64,000 nucleotides of DNA from Gnetum montanum (GCA_015680685.1 MNCI01013751.1:540898-604897), one strand, 5' to 3'. Counted from the first letter of the stretch, positions 1 through 11,192 are shown. Notes: generated by a model from the letters alone, not told the origin. Translations and numbers: made by a program.

Positions 1-882
1 CCAAAGTAATGCAAACTACTAATCTTGGTCACTAGAGGGACATTGAAGCTGAGATAAAGGTTGATGCCATGTTAGGAAGCTTCTGGATTTGGAGGCATTT
101 TCCATGTGTAAAGATGTCTACGTTGCACAGCGTGACAGAGCGTATCATGAACACTTAGTAAAATTTTTGCAAATTTTGACTTGCCACACCCATCATGCTG
201 TCTACGTTGCACATCGTAGTAGAGCGTAGCATGCATACTTTGACAAATTTTAATAAAATTTGTAATGTTTCTTCATGGAACACTAACTACACTCTGAGGT
301 GTAGTAGGAAAGGTAGCCTCAGAAGTCAAAAAATCACCAAATGCATCTTCCATGTTAAGGTAGCTTGATACATCCCTATCCAACACTTAAGAAAAATTTG
401 GCCTTGAAACCTATGTCAAGCTTGCTACACTATGCAACGTAGCAGAGCATAATAGGCCTGAAAGATAGAAAATTTGCCAAACTATTTTTTCCAACCTAAG
501 CACTTTTGACAGACTCTAGCTTAGTACTTAGGTGGATTGGCAATTGGAACATGTGTCAAGGTGGGCAAGTTGAAGAGCATAGCAAGCTTGACATTCTGGG
601 AGGTAGAAAATTTGCCAAACTATTTGGTCCATCCCAAGCAACCCTTGACTGCTTCTGGCTTGACATTTGTGCACATTGGCCATGAAAGTGTGTGCTACAC
701 TAATTGTGTTGGGGAGCATAGTAGGAAGACTTAGAAAAATTTTGCAAAGCTTAGGACTTCAAGTGTGCTACGTTGTCTACGCTACATAGTGTGACACCAG
801 ACTTAGAAACATTTTTCCCAAGTTTTGACACTTAGACAAATCTGCCATTAAACTGTAGGAGCTCGAAATTGGTGGTGTTTCA
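1..882 (-). repeat. 3' LTR of element 1 (partial)
   Basis: This stretch aligns throughout with 16100-17306. Examples are the shared runs around GAGCGTA..CATGCATACTTTGACAAA and the shared end GGTGGTGTTTCA. Similarity stops exactly after this CA at 882 and 17306, which fixes the LTR terminus (TGAAACACC when read on the minus strand). Just inside, at 883-905, the plus strand is pyrimidine-rich (TTAACCCCTCTTTG), which on the minus strand is a polypurine tract (CAAAGAGGGG) as expected beside a 3' LTR. Confidence 0.85.
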
Positions 883-1480
883 TTAACCCCTCTTTGTTGA
901 CGTCTAGAGGATTAGCCCCTCTTTGTTGACATCTGGTGATGGTAGCTCTAGAAGGTCAGCAAGATGTTAAATGGCATCCTCAAAAGATCAATAAGATGCC
1001 AGGGATGGTAACACTGCAAATGTCCCAGAGGGTTTTTCCTTGACTACGTGAACTTCATTCTAGAACTGCAACACCCCACCCCATCCTGCTTAAGAGGTAT
1101 GGGCAGGTGACAAAAGATTAGAAGTATTCTCACTTGCTTGTCTGTAGAACTATGTGTGTTGAATTGTAGATGTTGAATTGCAAACCTAGTTTTAGGTCTT
1201 GGTAGACTGCATGTTGTACTAACTTAAGGTCCTAGCAGACGGTAATCCTAGTTTAAGCTTTGGGTGGACCATGATGTGCTAGTTTAAGGTCTTAGTAGAT
1301 CACTGTGCTAGTTTAATTTCGTAGTGGACGGTGTTGTGGATGGCTAGTTTAACGTCATAGCAAACCATGTTGTGGGTGCCAGTTTAGTGTCATAGCCCAA
1401 GGATGTCCTGTGCTAGTTTAACATCATAGCAGAAGTTTGTACTAGTTTAATGTCATAGTGGACATGTGCTTACCTTGCTC
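883..1480 (-). other. 3' untranslated region of element 1 with polypurine tract
   Basis: This is non-coding sequence between integrase and the 3' LTR. The segment CCCCTCTTTGTTGACGTCT is nearly repeated 25 bases on (885-930), so the polypurine tract region is locally duplicated. The remainder is AT-moderate sequence leading into a minisatellite (separate entry). I see no reading frame of note here. Confidence 0.6.
1186..1467. repeat. minisatellite, about 9 units of 28-36 bp (CTAGTTTAAGGTC type)
   Basis: Nine imperfect units, each beginning CTAGTTTAA or a close variant followed by GGTC(A/T)TAG and a GT-rich tail such as GACCATGTTGTG, run head to tail. The array sits between integrase and the 3' LTR, the place where Tat/Ogre elements commonly carry tandem repeats. 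A related array occurs at 10628-10835 on the other side of the pol and antisense-gene block. Confidence 0.8.
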
Positions 1481-2650
1481 CTATTGTTGGCATAATACTG
1501 CATATTAGGTGTAGTACAGCTTCTGGTACAAGTGGTTTATAAGATTGACAAACTTATTGTCATCTAGATCAGCAAGCTTGAAGGCTCTCTTATCGTACTC
1601 CGTAGTGACCAAGAAAGGCCCTTCCTAGTTGGCTGAGAACTTGTTCGTGGGTTCGTAGATAACCTTGAGGACCAAGTCCCCCTTCTTGATTGAGCGTTGA
1701 TGCTAATTGTGATGGTGCTTTTACAGTTTCTTTTCTTGGTATCACTCAATGCGATCCAGTGTCTACATGTGCTCCTCCTCTATAGAGTTAAGGTTGATGG
1801 TTCTCAACTTGTTGTTCTAAGCCTCATTACTGAAGCTTGAGAGGATCATGTGGAGCGATGGGTTCTGCAATTCAAGAGGCAACATTGCTTCAGATCCATA
1901 CATAAGACTATATGGTGTTTTACCTATCACAGTTTTGCATGTCGTGCGGTAGGCCCATAGTTCATAGAATAGTTGTTCATGCCATTACTGCTTGTTATTG
2001 TTAACCATCTTATTCAAAAGGTTAACGATGACCTTGTTTGTAACCTTCGCTTGACCATTCTCCTATGGGTAGTATGGTGATGAAAAGGAATGCTTAATGC
2101 CAAGGTTTTTGTAGAAGGCTTTGTTTTCTGCACTGCTAAATTGTGGCTTGTTGTCTGTGACTATAGTCATGGAAAGACCAAATTAGGTCACTATGTCATC
2201 AAGGATGAATTTGCAAACTTGCTGTGATGTTGTCTTCCTAAGGGGAATGGCTTCAACCCACTTTGTGAAATATTTAGTTGTAGTAATAATGAAGTTATGT
2301 CCTATGAAAGACTTAGGCGTTATAGGTCTGATGATGTCCAATCCCCAATGTTGGAATGGCCATGTGATCTGCGTAGTATGCAGTTCAGTGGGTGGCACAT
2401 GCATTAGGTTTCCATGCTATTGACACATGTCACATGTCATGACCTTGGAGATGTAATCATGCTCCATGTAAGGCCAGTAATAGCCTAGATGTTTGATTTT
2501 TTCCGCCATTACCCTAGGAGCTATATGATTCCCACATAGTCCTTCATGGACTTGGTCAACGATCTCTTGCACTTCACTGTCACTAATGCAAGTTAACAGT
2601 ATTTTGTCATAGGATCTGTGACATAAGGTATTATCACCTAGAAGGACATA
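1480..2650 (-). pseudogene. integrase domain of element 1 (decayed)
   Basis: Read on the minus strand from about 2650, this begins with an HHCC zinc-finger region (HEGLCGNH ... CDMC). The catalytic core follows: WGLDIIRP (first Asp present) at about 2360, TDNKPQF (second Asp present) at about 2160, then NGQAKVTN at about 2045, where the third catalytic residue Glu is replaced by Lys. The C-terminal part (LVLKVIYEP...GPFLV...AFKL) ends near 1500. Several in-frame TAG stops interrupt it, one just before the ENGQAK motif. In life this enzyme would have inserted the element's cDNA into the host chromosome. With the Glu lost and the stops present it cannot work. The downstream neighbour is the minisatellite and 3' LTR. 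Confidence 0.85.
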
Positions 2651-3786
2651 CTACCATGATTGTTTTTGTATTGCATCCTTTTGGGTAGTTAGATTTTGAG
2701 GGGCTCTCCTTGTTGGAGGTATGACTTAATATCATCATACCACTCTTGGATGTGAGCTGTACTTATGGATGCGATGCTTGTTGTGTGAGTTATAGGTTCA
2801 GTGCAATAGACTATTAAAGCAGGCAAAGTGGAAAACATGTTTGGTGCTATTTTTAAGGCTAAAGTGGTTAGTGTGTTAGCTATGGAATTTTCATTATAGG
2901 GGATATGTTGGACATTTATAGTTGCAAATTGTTTAAGCAAGTGCTTTTCCAAATCATAGTAATGTTGTAGATGTTGTGCCTTATAAGTGTAAACCTCTGT
3001 GACTTGGTTAATGACCAGCTGTGAGTCACCTTAGACTACTATGTACTGGATTCCTAACTCTTAAGCTGCTAAGATGCCTCTAAGGAAACCTTCATACTCC
3101 ACCACGTTGTTTGTACAAGGAAATGTAAAGTGATATGTGAAGGGTTGGATCTCCCTAGAGGGGAATGTGATTACGATAGTAGCACTACAACCTGGTGTGG
3201 TCGAAGCACCATTAAAGTGTAAGACAGCCTCAAAATTTGTAGGTACTTGACTTATGCTAGTAACATGCTCATCTGGGAATTTTGGATCTATCATTATTTG
3301 ATCATCTATGGGTGAAGCCAGGAGTTGTGTGGCTATTGCTTGACCTTTTGTGGATGCATGGGATATATAATATAGGTCAAACTCCATGGTTATTTCCTTC
3401 CATATTATTATTCTACTATTTTCATACATGTTTGTTGTAATGGCCCTAAGTACATTACTCTTGCAGATGACATTGACTTGATTATAGAAAAGGTAGTGTC
3501 TCCACTTTTTAAGTGCAAATACTAAGGTGAGAGAGTTCTTCTCCACATCATTATATTTTGCCTCGTGGGCTACTAATGCATGGTTAAATAATAAATAGGG
3601 ACCTCAAATCCATTGTCTCGCTTTTGGAAAAGTAGAGAGGCAATGGACATGTCTGAGGTTGCAAGGTAAATGTAGAAAGGTTTATCTCCTTACAGAGGGT
3701 AGACTATTAGAAGTTGAGCTAGCTCTTTTTCTAGGTTGTTAAATGCCTCTTGGAATTGAGTTGTCTACTCAAAGTGGATCCCCTTT
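2651..3786 (-). pseudogene. double RNase H region of element 1 (RT-linked plus aRNH-type, decayed)
   Basis: On the minus strand, 3546 to about 3310 holds the RT-connected RNase H remnant (EK.SLTLVFALKKWRHYLF ... KGQAIATQLLASP). A second RNase H follows, starting with HFNGAS (about 3230) and CTNNVVEYEG (about 3110) and continuing to NVQHIPYNENSIANTLTTLA (about 2900). The pair, and the CTNN..EYE motif, are the hallmark of the Tat lineage, whose elements carry an extra archaeal-type RNase H after the first. Its role is to remove the RNA strand of the RNA-DNA hybrid. The conserved Asp of the D-G-S opening reads Asn (FNGAS), and the Asp before ALA reads Asn (NTLTTLA), so activity would be lost even without the stops. 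Confidence 0.83.
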
Positions 3787-4986
3787 TTGAGCAAATGTTG
3801 CATTGGCTACAACTTGTCAGTCAACCTTGCGATAAACCTACGTATGAATTGTAGCCTACCTTGTAACCCTCATAACTCCTCAAGGTTTGTTGGTGGTGCT
3901 AAGTTGGTGATAGCCTTGACCTTGTTGGCATCTATGTGTATTCCTACTTCTGATACCACAAAGCCTAACATGCGACTAGTTTTGATGCCAAAGACACACT
4001 TTTTGGGATTAAGCCTAAGGTTATGTCTAAGGCAACTTTTGAGGATACGATCCAAGTCATCTACATGGTCATGAGCCACTTTGGACTTAACTGCTATATT
4101 GTCAACATAGTCATTAAGCAAGTCTAACAAATAATTGCTGAAGATGTATGTCATTGCACAGTGATATGTTGCTCTTTTGTTCTTTAGTCCAAAGGACATC
4201 ATTGTATAACAAAATGTACCCCAAGGGGTCATGAAAGTAGTGCTAAGCTAGTGCTCTAGGTTGATGCAAATTTGGTTGTACCTCGATAACCTGTCCATGA
4301 AGGACAACAAGGCATGAAAAACTATAGTATCAATGAGTTGGTCAATACTAGGCAATGGGAAATCATCTTTAATGGCTGCCTTGTTTAGGTCTCGGAAGTC
4401 TATGCAAATGCATATACTTCTATTTTTCTTAAGGACAACTATGATGTTCGAAACCTAGTCAGTGTAGTCAATTGCCCAGATGAAACCAGCTTTGTAAAGC
4501 TTAGTGATCTCATCACATATAGCTAACGTGACCTTAGGCTTAACTTTATGAGTTTTTTGCTTAATTGGCTTAATGCGTGAATCTAGGATAATATTATGTT
4601 ATATTATACATGGGTCTACGTGTGGCATGTTCTTGTAGGACCATGCAAATGCCTTGACATTGTCACCAAGGACTTTAGAAATGCTTTGTTGGATTTGAGG
4701 CTCTAACAAGGAACTAAGTTTCAATGTTTTCACCTCACCTTTGCATGTTGGTACAAGGACTTCTATGAGGAGATCCTTAATTACATCACTTGTTTCTAAG
4801 TCTAGAGCTCAGACTAGATGTTCCGGCCAATTTAACAATGTCTCTAAGGATGCCATGTTTGTGTCATAGGTAAGCAGTTCGAAGTTCAAAACTTTTTTTT
4901 TTATGCATCTCACGAGTTTGCCATAAGGTCTAGTCAATGCTAAAGGCAAATGAAGACTCTCATATGCATTCATTTTTCAAGAGATC
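3787..4986 (-). pseudogene. reverse transcriptase domain of element 1 (decayed)
   Basis: This follows a likely splice acceptor at 4987-4989. On the minus strand the order is AFAWSYKNMPHVDP (about 4660), CICIDFRDLNKA (about 4400), DDFPLPSIDQLID, a break, then MTPWGTFCYTMMSFGLKN (4232), YVDNIAVKS (about 4105), LRLNPKKCVFG and ..MLGFVVSE. The catalytic YVDD box reads YVDN, so a key metal-binding Asp is missing. In-frame TAG stops occur where the family has Trp or Gln, for example just after DYTD. The domain would copy genomic RNA into cDNA inside virus-like particles. Gene order and motifs make the identity firm, and the copy is inactive. Confidence 0.9.
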
Positions 4987-5106
4987 CTGCAAAATAACTA
5001 GAAAAATGTCAAGCAGTACTTGTCTTAATAAAGTGAAATGCATAGAATAAGGAAGGCAATGATATGAAAACTTAATTCACTATGCAGCATGTAAAATTAT
5101 TTCTTT

Positions 5107-5128
5107 ATATATATATATATATATATTA
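5107..5128. repeat. (TA)n microsatellite
   Basis: About 11 TA dinucleotides, followed by T-rich sequence, lie between the RT acceptor and the antisense gene promoter. Confidence 0.9.
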
Positions 5129-5439
5129 TTTTTTTGTTCTTTTTTTGTGGCTTTAATTAGCCATAAAATCACCAGTGTAAGCTCGCAGTGGACCATAGAC
5201 TATGCATGGGGTATAAGCTTAAGCAAAGCTTGAAAGGTTTGAAACATGGAACCGAGCGGAATGTTTATTAAAAAATGCAAAAAATTTTTAAGTGTAAGAA
5301 GCTAGAAAAAAGTTAGAAAATTTTTCTAGCTCTAGGTGTTATGCTTGTCTCGCGTTATGCACGGGACATGGGACATTCCATGTTACGTGCGAGACATGGA
5401 ACATCCTGGGAGGGTGATGTGTCATTTGATCCTAAAGGG

Positions 5440-5448
5440 TATAAATAG
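5440..5448 (+). promoter_or_regulatory. TATA box of the plus-strand gene inside element 1
   Basis: TATAAATAG at 5440 matches the plant TATA consensus perfectly. It lies about 150 bases before the first plausible ATG (5589). The following 130 bases form a leader without long pyrimidine runs. It is on the opposite strand to the retrotransposon's own coding sequence. Confidence 0.6.
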
Positions 5449-5954
5449 ATGTTTCACCCATTGTAAATCTATCATTTTCACTATTAGAGCAACAGTTATC
5501 CGAGCGTAGTATAGCCAAGGTAAAGTGTAGCAATCATAGAGGGAAGCTAGAGTGTGACACTAGGAAAGCTAGAGCATAGGAACTGAAGATGACATGTAGA
5601 AGTGAACATAGACATCCTAGCCTCACCAACATTGATGAAGCTGAGCACATCCTGCGATGTCTTCCTAGGGCATGCATTGAGAAATTCCAAGAGACACCAT
5701 TAGCTAGGTAAGCCATCACACTTCACCCTTGTGATCTTGTTCTTTCTTGACCTTCTCACGCATCTAAGCTTTTGGTTTGGGGGTTTTGGGGTTTTGGATG
5801 TTTGAAAGGCAACCTACCATGGGTAGGAACCGCTGCCATCATAACCATCACCATGGCCACTATGCCGTGGCCAATGAGGAAGTGCGTATAGTGCATTACT
5901 TTTTTCTTTCTTTTGCCCTCTCCTTTTTCCTTGTTTTGGTGTTGAGGGTTTGTG

Positions 5955-6290
5955 GGCGTCCAGCATTGCGACACTAGGAAAGGGTTTCGGTAAGGGTTTC
6001 TATGCATCCAGCATTGTGGGATGAGATGAGGTTTTCTATAACATCCCATGCTATGGGGTGGAATAAGGGTTTTACGTGTACCATGAGTGTAGTGCGTCTT
6101 GAGGGTTTGGGCGCTTCGTGTCCCACATTGTAGAATAAATGTTTTCTACGTGTCTTGCATTACATGATGGGACAAGATTTTCTAAGGTGTCCCAAGCCAT
6201 GGGATAGGATAGGGGTTTCACGGGCATCCCACATCATGGTGTGGTACAAGGGTTTTTAAATATCCTACATCATGGGATAGGACTCAGCTA
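5955..6290. repeat. tandem repeat, about 6 degenerate units of 45-60 bp in intron 1 of the antisense gene
   Basis: Units of the form GCATCCCACATCATGGGATGGGACAAGGGTTTT recur from about 5955 to 6290 (for example at 6010, 6040, 6120, 6190, 6235 and 6265), each with a self-complementary CCCAT..ATGGG core. The array lies between exon 1 and the acceptor at 6894 and is non-coding. Confidence 0.65.
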
Positions 6291-6384
6291 AGGTGGTCAA
6301 GGGTCATGTCCATCAAGCTTTGGGCATCCCTGAGAACATGACAACAAGTAAGATATTGGTGTTGCTATGTTCATCACTTAGAAA

Positions 6385-6600
6385 ATTTTGCAAGTTCTGT
6401 AGTTGTCATGCTCCTTGAGAGCGTGACCAACACTTAGAAATTTTTTTTCAAATTTTTTGCTAGTGGCTCTATAGTTGTCACACTCCATAGTAGCATGACC
6501 AACACTTCGAAAAATTTGTCAAATTTTTACTAGTTGTTCTACAGTTTCACGCTCCCTAGTAGCATGAGCAACACTTGGGAAAAAAATACTAGTTGGAAAA
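6385..6600. repeat. tandem repeat, 3 units of about 70 bp
   Basis: Three copies of TGTAGTTGTCA(T/C)(G/A)CTCC..AG.AGC(G)TGACCAACACTT followed by an A/T-rich AAAATTTTT tail start near 6400, 6465 and 6535. The motif (TCACGCTCC..TAGCATGACCAACACTT) resembles sequence in the LTR of element 1 (GTGACAGAGCGTA..ACACTTAG), so the array may be derived from LTR sequence. Confidence 0.65.
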
Positions 6601-9600
6601 TGTTATGCTCTATGGAGAGTAGGACCCATAGTTAGATAATTTTTGATATTTTCTTTAATATTGTGACATTCAAAAAAAATGTAAGTGTTAGTACTGTGCC
6701 CTGTTTGGAACTATGCACGTTAGATGGTGGTGCCAACGTCCCTTCCCTATGGGGTTTGGGAAAAAGTTAATTATGTTGCATGTAATAAATTATGGTTTCA
6801 TTTTATCTTATTTTATGCATTTTTTTCTATTATTTTTTATTATTTTTGTTATCTTTTTCCAATACTAATGCTTTCATTATTGTGGCATTGCAGGATCTTG
6901 TTCAAACTTGCTCTTATCATGGTCAAACTAGTGGGGATTTTGTGTTATATGATTGATCTTGTGCCAAATATGCCTACACTACATGCACATATGGGACACC
7001 AGGTAGTCTGGTTTTAGGAGGGTGCATAAGAATTCTTAGAATTCCTACATTGCCACTTAAGTTTGATCATATGGTTAAACTTGTTAGCTGAAGCAACAGG
7101 TGTCATAGTCAAGATGTTATTGCCTGGGGCCAATCGAGGCATCTTGAAATTCATGTCAGATGAACCTGCTGAAGGCAAAGGGGCAGGGAGCTCGAGCCAA
7201 TGCCTAAAAGGCCTCAAGCTCTTATCTTGGATTTGGAAGATGCTTGAGTTCCAATGCTACCACAAGTACAACACTATATTTCTTACCCATCATGTGCACA
7301 AACCCTTCCAGAACCCACTTGGGATAGTTTATTGTGTTGGAGGGTGAGTCCTATTGTGACTTTTTTTTACACTACCTATTGTTTCATGAATTAGGATGCT
7401 AATTACTTTTTTGCCTATTGCTAGGTTTTCTGTTGATGCAAATGGCCTCCACAATGGAGAAGGAATATTAGACTTGGTCCAAACAACCCTATAGGAATTT
7501 TCATCTGCTGAGAACATGCGTAATGGTGTTATAGAGTAAGTTAGGGTAGATATGGTGAAATACCCTAGGAGGCATTCTAAATCCTATGAGAAGTGCTGGG
7601 ATCTAGGCTAGTTGGACATTAAGTGGGCATCCCAGATACTAAGTGTAGAGGAGGTTTCTATCCCACTACCACTGTTCTGCACACTGTTTGTGCCACATAA
7701 GTTATATCATCTATTTAATTTAATGTATTTTTGAATTTATATCCTCATCATGTTACTAATTTTACTTTTGTTTATTGCAGCCATAGCCAAGTCCAAAGAG
7801 GTTACAGTGATTGTTTTGGGACGTACTAAGGTAGATCTCCTCTTCAAGTATGGTGAGGTTGATAGTTCACAGTGTTGGTTGTGCCACGAGGCCCTAACAA
7901 GGGTAACCAAAAATATTTAGTGGGCTTGGCTTATGGACCTTTTCTTAGTCATGAACCCAAACATCTTGATAGCGAAGATAATTACCTTAGTCAACTCTTT
8001 CACCGAGAGTGCTGATCATTTCTACATGCAAGTTCACAATGTGCGAGTGGTATTTGAGATCATGGATGATCACTTTTTGGATCTCTTTTCTTCCCTTATA
8101 AGGGTCTACTTGTAGGTGTGAAGACTAATAAGGAGCTAAACCACAAAGGGGGCATTGAAGAGTGGCTGGGCACTGAGAAAGGCTGCAAGGGTATACCTAT
8201 GAAGTAAGTGAAATTGTTGGTGGCCCAACACCTCTATCCCATCTTCCAAGCTTGTGCATTTTCTAAGATGCTTTCTCAAATAAAGATCCTTGGGGTGGAG
8301 CAAGCTTGGGTAATGAGAGACATAATAGAGGAGGGGACATAGTATAACTGGGCAAAATACCTTATTAACAGCTTACGAGTTGAAATTGTCAAACTTTGTG
8401 GCAACCTCGAGGCACAATCCCACATGTAGTTTGCATTCTTTGTAGCATGTCTACAAAGGTTTGTAGAATTCTTGGTAGTCCATGAGAACGGGCTATGGAT
8501 GGTGCAAGATTGCATCCAAATTTCCAAGTCATGGATCTGCCATTTGTTCTGCATGACGTGGTCACAAGACCCCCTAGAGGCTATTGGTGAGTCTTTTTTA
8601 GTGACAACTAAGAGCCACGCAGGGCCATCCTACTATGCACATGATAGTGCTAGGGAGGCTCCACTCACAAACAGAGGTAATGTAGCAAAGGGGGCATGAC
8701 TCATCACTAAGATAGTGAAGTCAACAATGTAAATCAAGAAGCCACGCCCTGCGGAGGAGCCCACGTGCAAAGTTGAAAAAAGGGACAAAAAGTTGCGGTT
8801 CAGACTTAATGATGCGTGATCAAAATTAGTTAGTAAGCAAGAATTATTTAGTGTTATGCTATACATATATATTGAAATTATTGTTGAGTATTTTAATTTA
8901 GATTTGTGCAACACAAGTAAGAGGGCCCCTGTAGCAGAAGAGGAGCCCTTAGGAGAGGATGTCCCTCAACTTGAGGGATACTTTGAAGATGAGGAAGTCA
9001 CAGAAGTGCTAAGGCAGCTCGAAGAAGAGGGGCTACAATTTGAGGATGGTGAATTTGATCACTTGTTTGATAGTGTGCAGATGGGCAATCCCCCTACTCT
9101 CACCCCTGAGGGATTGCTAGGTAAGAGCTTTGCACTATCATCTTTATTGCGTTCCCTTTTTTCATTCTACATATATATTCTTATCATTTTTATATTTTTT
9201 TTGTTTTGTTTTGACGATCCTAAAATGCTTCATTTTACTGTCGACGATGCCTCTGCTGAGTGTCCTGAATCTGCATCCACTTTCCACTCATGACTGTGGG
9301 TAGAAACTCTAGACAGGTTTACCTTCATGCAAGGCATAGTGAATGACATAATTGACTGCCTTAAATAGATAGATCCTGAGATAGGTATGTTTATCTTACT
9401 ATCATTACCTCCTTTTCCCCATATTTTTTTATTTTACATTTAATGTTTCACCACTTGGAATAACAGGCTTGTGACTCAAGTGGGACCTAAGAAGAGTAGT
9501 CTAGATCAATGTTGTACCTAAGTTCCCTCCTAAGGTAGAGTAGGTGCCTTGTCAAGGCAAGAAAATGCACACTGCACTCTACATGATCATTGTGGGAGTG

Positions 9601-10627
9601 CAGGCATGTGAATGAGGAGCTTTGGAAACAGATGTAAGAGCTTTGGGAGTAAAAGGTGAACCAAATAGCTAGGCTAGAAGACTTGTAGTCATGTTATGAC
9701 TTCTTGGAAGCCCACCACAAATTGGGCCGTAGCTGGCTTACAGCTGACATTGACTATGCCAGGTACTAGTCAGTTGTCTGGGGTAAGAATGAGGCTACTC
9801 ACGAGGTCATTGAACAACATTTGTAGATGAACCTCTTGACTTGGAAGAACCAAGATTGGAAGGATTACAGTGCTAAAGTATATGAATGGGGATAGACTCA
9901 GAAAAACCACAAGTATCATTACAAGATGGAACACATAGCCTATTGTAAGAAGTACATGGATGAGTTTGTGGAGTGCCAATGTTGAGACATATTCCTTGAT
10001 GCCATCAGTGCAAAGTAATCTTATGAAATGTTTGCAAACCATCTAGTGAGTCCTTGGAGTGAGAGATCACTGTTCCTTCCGAAGAAGTCACTTCTGCAAC
10101 CTTTTCTCTAGGGCTACCTGCGTGGACAACCATGGATAAAGGGAAGACCCTCATAGGCATTGATTTAGGAGAGGAAGACTGGACACACATGTCAGAGGAT
10201 GAGATCCTCAAATGCCTAGAGGCTGGCATCAACAAGATGCCTCCAGACATGGATGTGGGTCCATCTCAGGTTAGTTTAACTTACCTTATTATTGTCTCTT
10301 TCACTATGATTTTGCATATTATCCAGTTTACTAACTAGTTTGTTGTTTCATTTTTGCTTTGTACAGACTCTAGGTAAAGGTGCAGGACCTAGTGGAGCAA
10401 CAGATGAAGATGAAGGGAAAAAGCCTTAGCTTCCCATCACATTGCAAATCAAGATGTTTTGGATGTTGCCATGCTATTGGGCAATTTTATTTCCTTTTAC
10501 ATATTCCATGTGGTTATTGATGTAACTTTAGACTATGTATTTTATTTATGATTTAATGAAAAAAATGACATTTATTTACTTCTTATTTTAATATTTGAAC
10601 TTGTAATTTAGTTTATACTTAGGATTT

Positions 10628-10835
10628 TTTTTGATATAATTAGGCCCCTTATGGGCCTCATGCTAGTTTAAGGCCATGGTAGTAGGGCCATCACTAGTTT
10701 AAGGCCATTTCGGGCCATTGCTAGTTTAAGGCCATTTTGAGCCATTGCATAGAGGGAAGTCAATTATCAATTTTAGGCCTTGGCAAGCCATGTGATAGTT
10801 TAAGGCCATTTCGGGCCATGTGATAATTTAAGGCA
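10628..10835. repeat. minisatellite, about 5 units of 27-31 bp (CTAGTTTAAGGCC type)
   Basis: Units such as CTAGTTTAAGGCCATTTC and GGGCCATTG repeat head to tail, with one longer spacer near 10740-10790. The unit core CTAGTTTAAGG is shared with the array at 1186-1467. The array lies just downstream of the antisense gene's stop codon and probable polyadenylation region (near 10555), and upstream of the protease end on the other strand. Confidence 0.75.
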
Positions 10836-11192
10836 TTTCCAGGTCCCATTTTTTTGGAGAAAGCTAAACAAAATCATAACTAACGTAAGAAACAAACATA
10901 ATGAAAACTAAAATTATATAGGCAAAGGGGGTAGAGAAAAATTAGGTGGGCAAGCAAATTAGGAAGATACCCTAATCACGTAGATGTTTCTTAACCCGAT
11001 GTGGGTTAGGTGGTGTGTAAGGCCTAGAAGGCACTAGGTAGTACTCCCCTAGGCCATCATCTACTGGAGAAAGGGAAATTCTACCCATAGAGCTTCCTCA
11101 TGGAGGTCACTTATCTTGTTTGGTTGCTCATCATTAGCTGAACAATAGAAACTTTCATTGCAAACAGGTGGTGTATCCTTAAAGACTTCCAC

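Larger units (their letters stand above)
5440..10570 (+). pseudogene. antisense multi-exon gene inside element 1, function unknown (decayed)
   Basis: A plus-strand gene lies between protease and RT. Signals seen: TATA box 5440; exon 1 about 5589-5707 with donor GTAAGC; acceptor GCATTGCAG| at 6894; donor GTGAGT at 7344 with acceptor TTGCTAG| before 7425 (81 bp intron); acceptor TTTATTGCAG| before 7781; donors GTAAGC at 8833, GTAAGA at 9121, GTATGT at 9385; acceptor TAACAG| before 9467; donor GTTAGT at 10270 and acceptor TGTACAG| before 10367. The last intron is in phase, leading to stop codon 10427-10429. The 7781-8832 part has an open stretch (IEEWLG...WAKYLINSL...ACLQRFVE). 8902-9120 is very acidic (FEDEEVTEVLRQLEEEG), 9467-10269 has coiled-coil-like and basic parts, and the C-terminus is acidic (DEDEGKKP). 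Stops inside exons are mostly TAG at likely former CAG codons. I do not recognise the family; a transduplicated host gene or an extra retrotransposon gene are both possible. Confidence 0.62.
4987..10990 (-). other. probable intron of element 1 between protease and RT (minus strand)
   Basis: On the minus strand the sequence before RT reads ...TTTTTCTAGTTATTTTGCAG at 5010-4987, a good plant splice acceptor with a pyrimidine-rich tract, directly followed by a frame that runs into RT (GATCTC...MNAYESL). Ogre elements are known to carry an intron between the protease and RT regions, which fits this position. The donor is unclear. A candidate AGG|GTATCT lies near 10970, about 220 bases after protease coding ends. 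The interval is about 6 kb, far longer than in described Ogre elements, and contains an oppositely oriented gene. A plain insertion of foreign DNA is the alternative. Confidence 0.5.

Noticed and set aside
1186-1467. Possible CRISPR-like array
   Set aside because: Units are degenerate, lack alternating constant repeats and unique spacers, and lie in a plant retrotransposon; it is a minisatellite.
5777-6049. Short frames on both strands near 5.8-6.0 kb
   Set aside because: They fall within the intron-1 tandem repeats of the antisense gene and resemble no protein.
7063-7347. The 94-codon plus-strand frame as a stand-alone gene
   Set aside because: It ends at a good splice donor followed by an 81-base intron, so it is better read as part of an exon of the antisense gene; its frame alone resembles nothing known.
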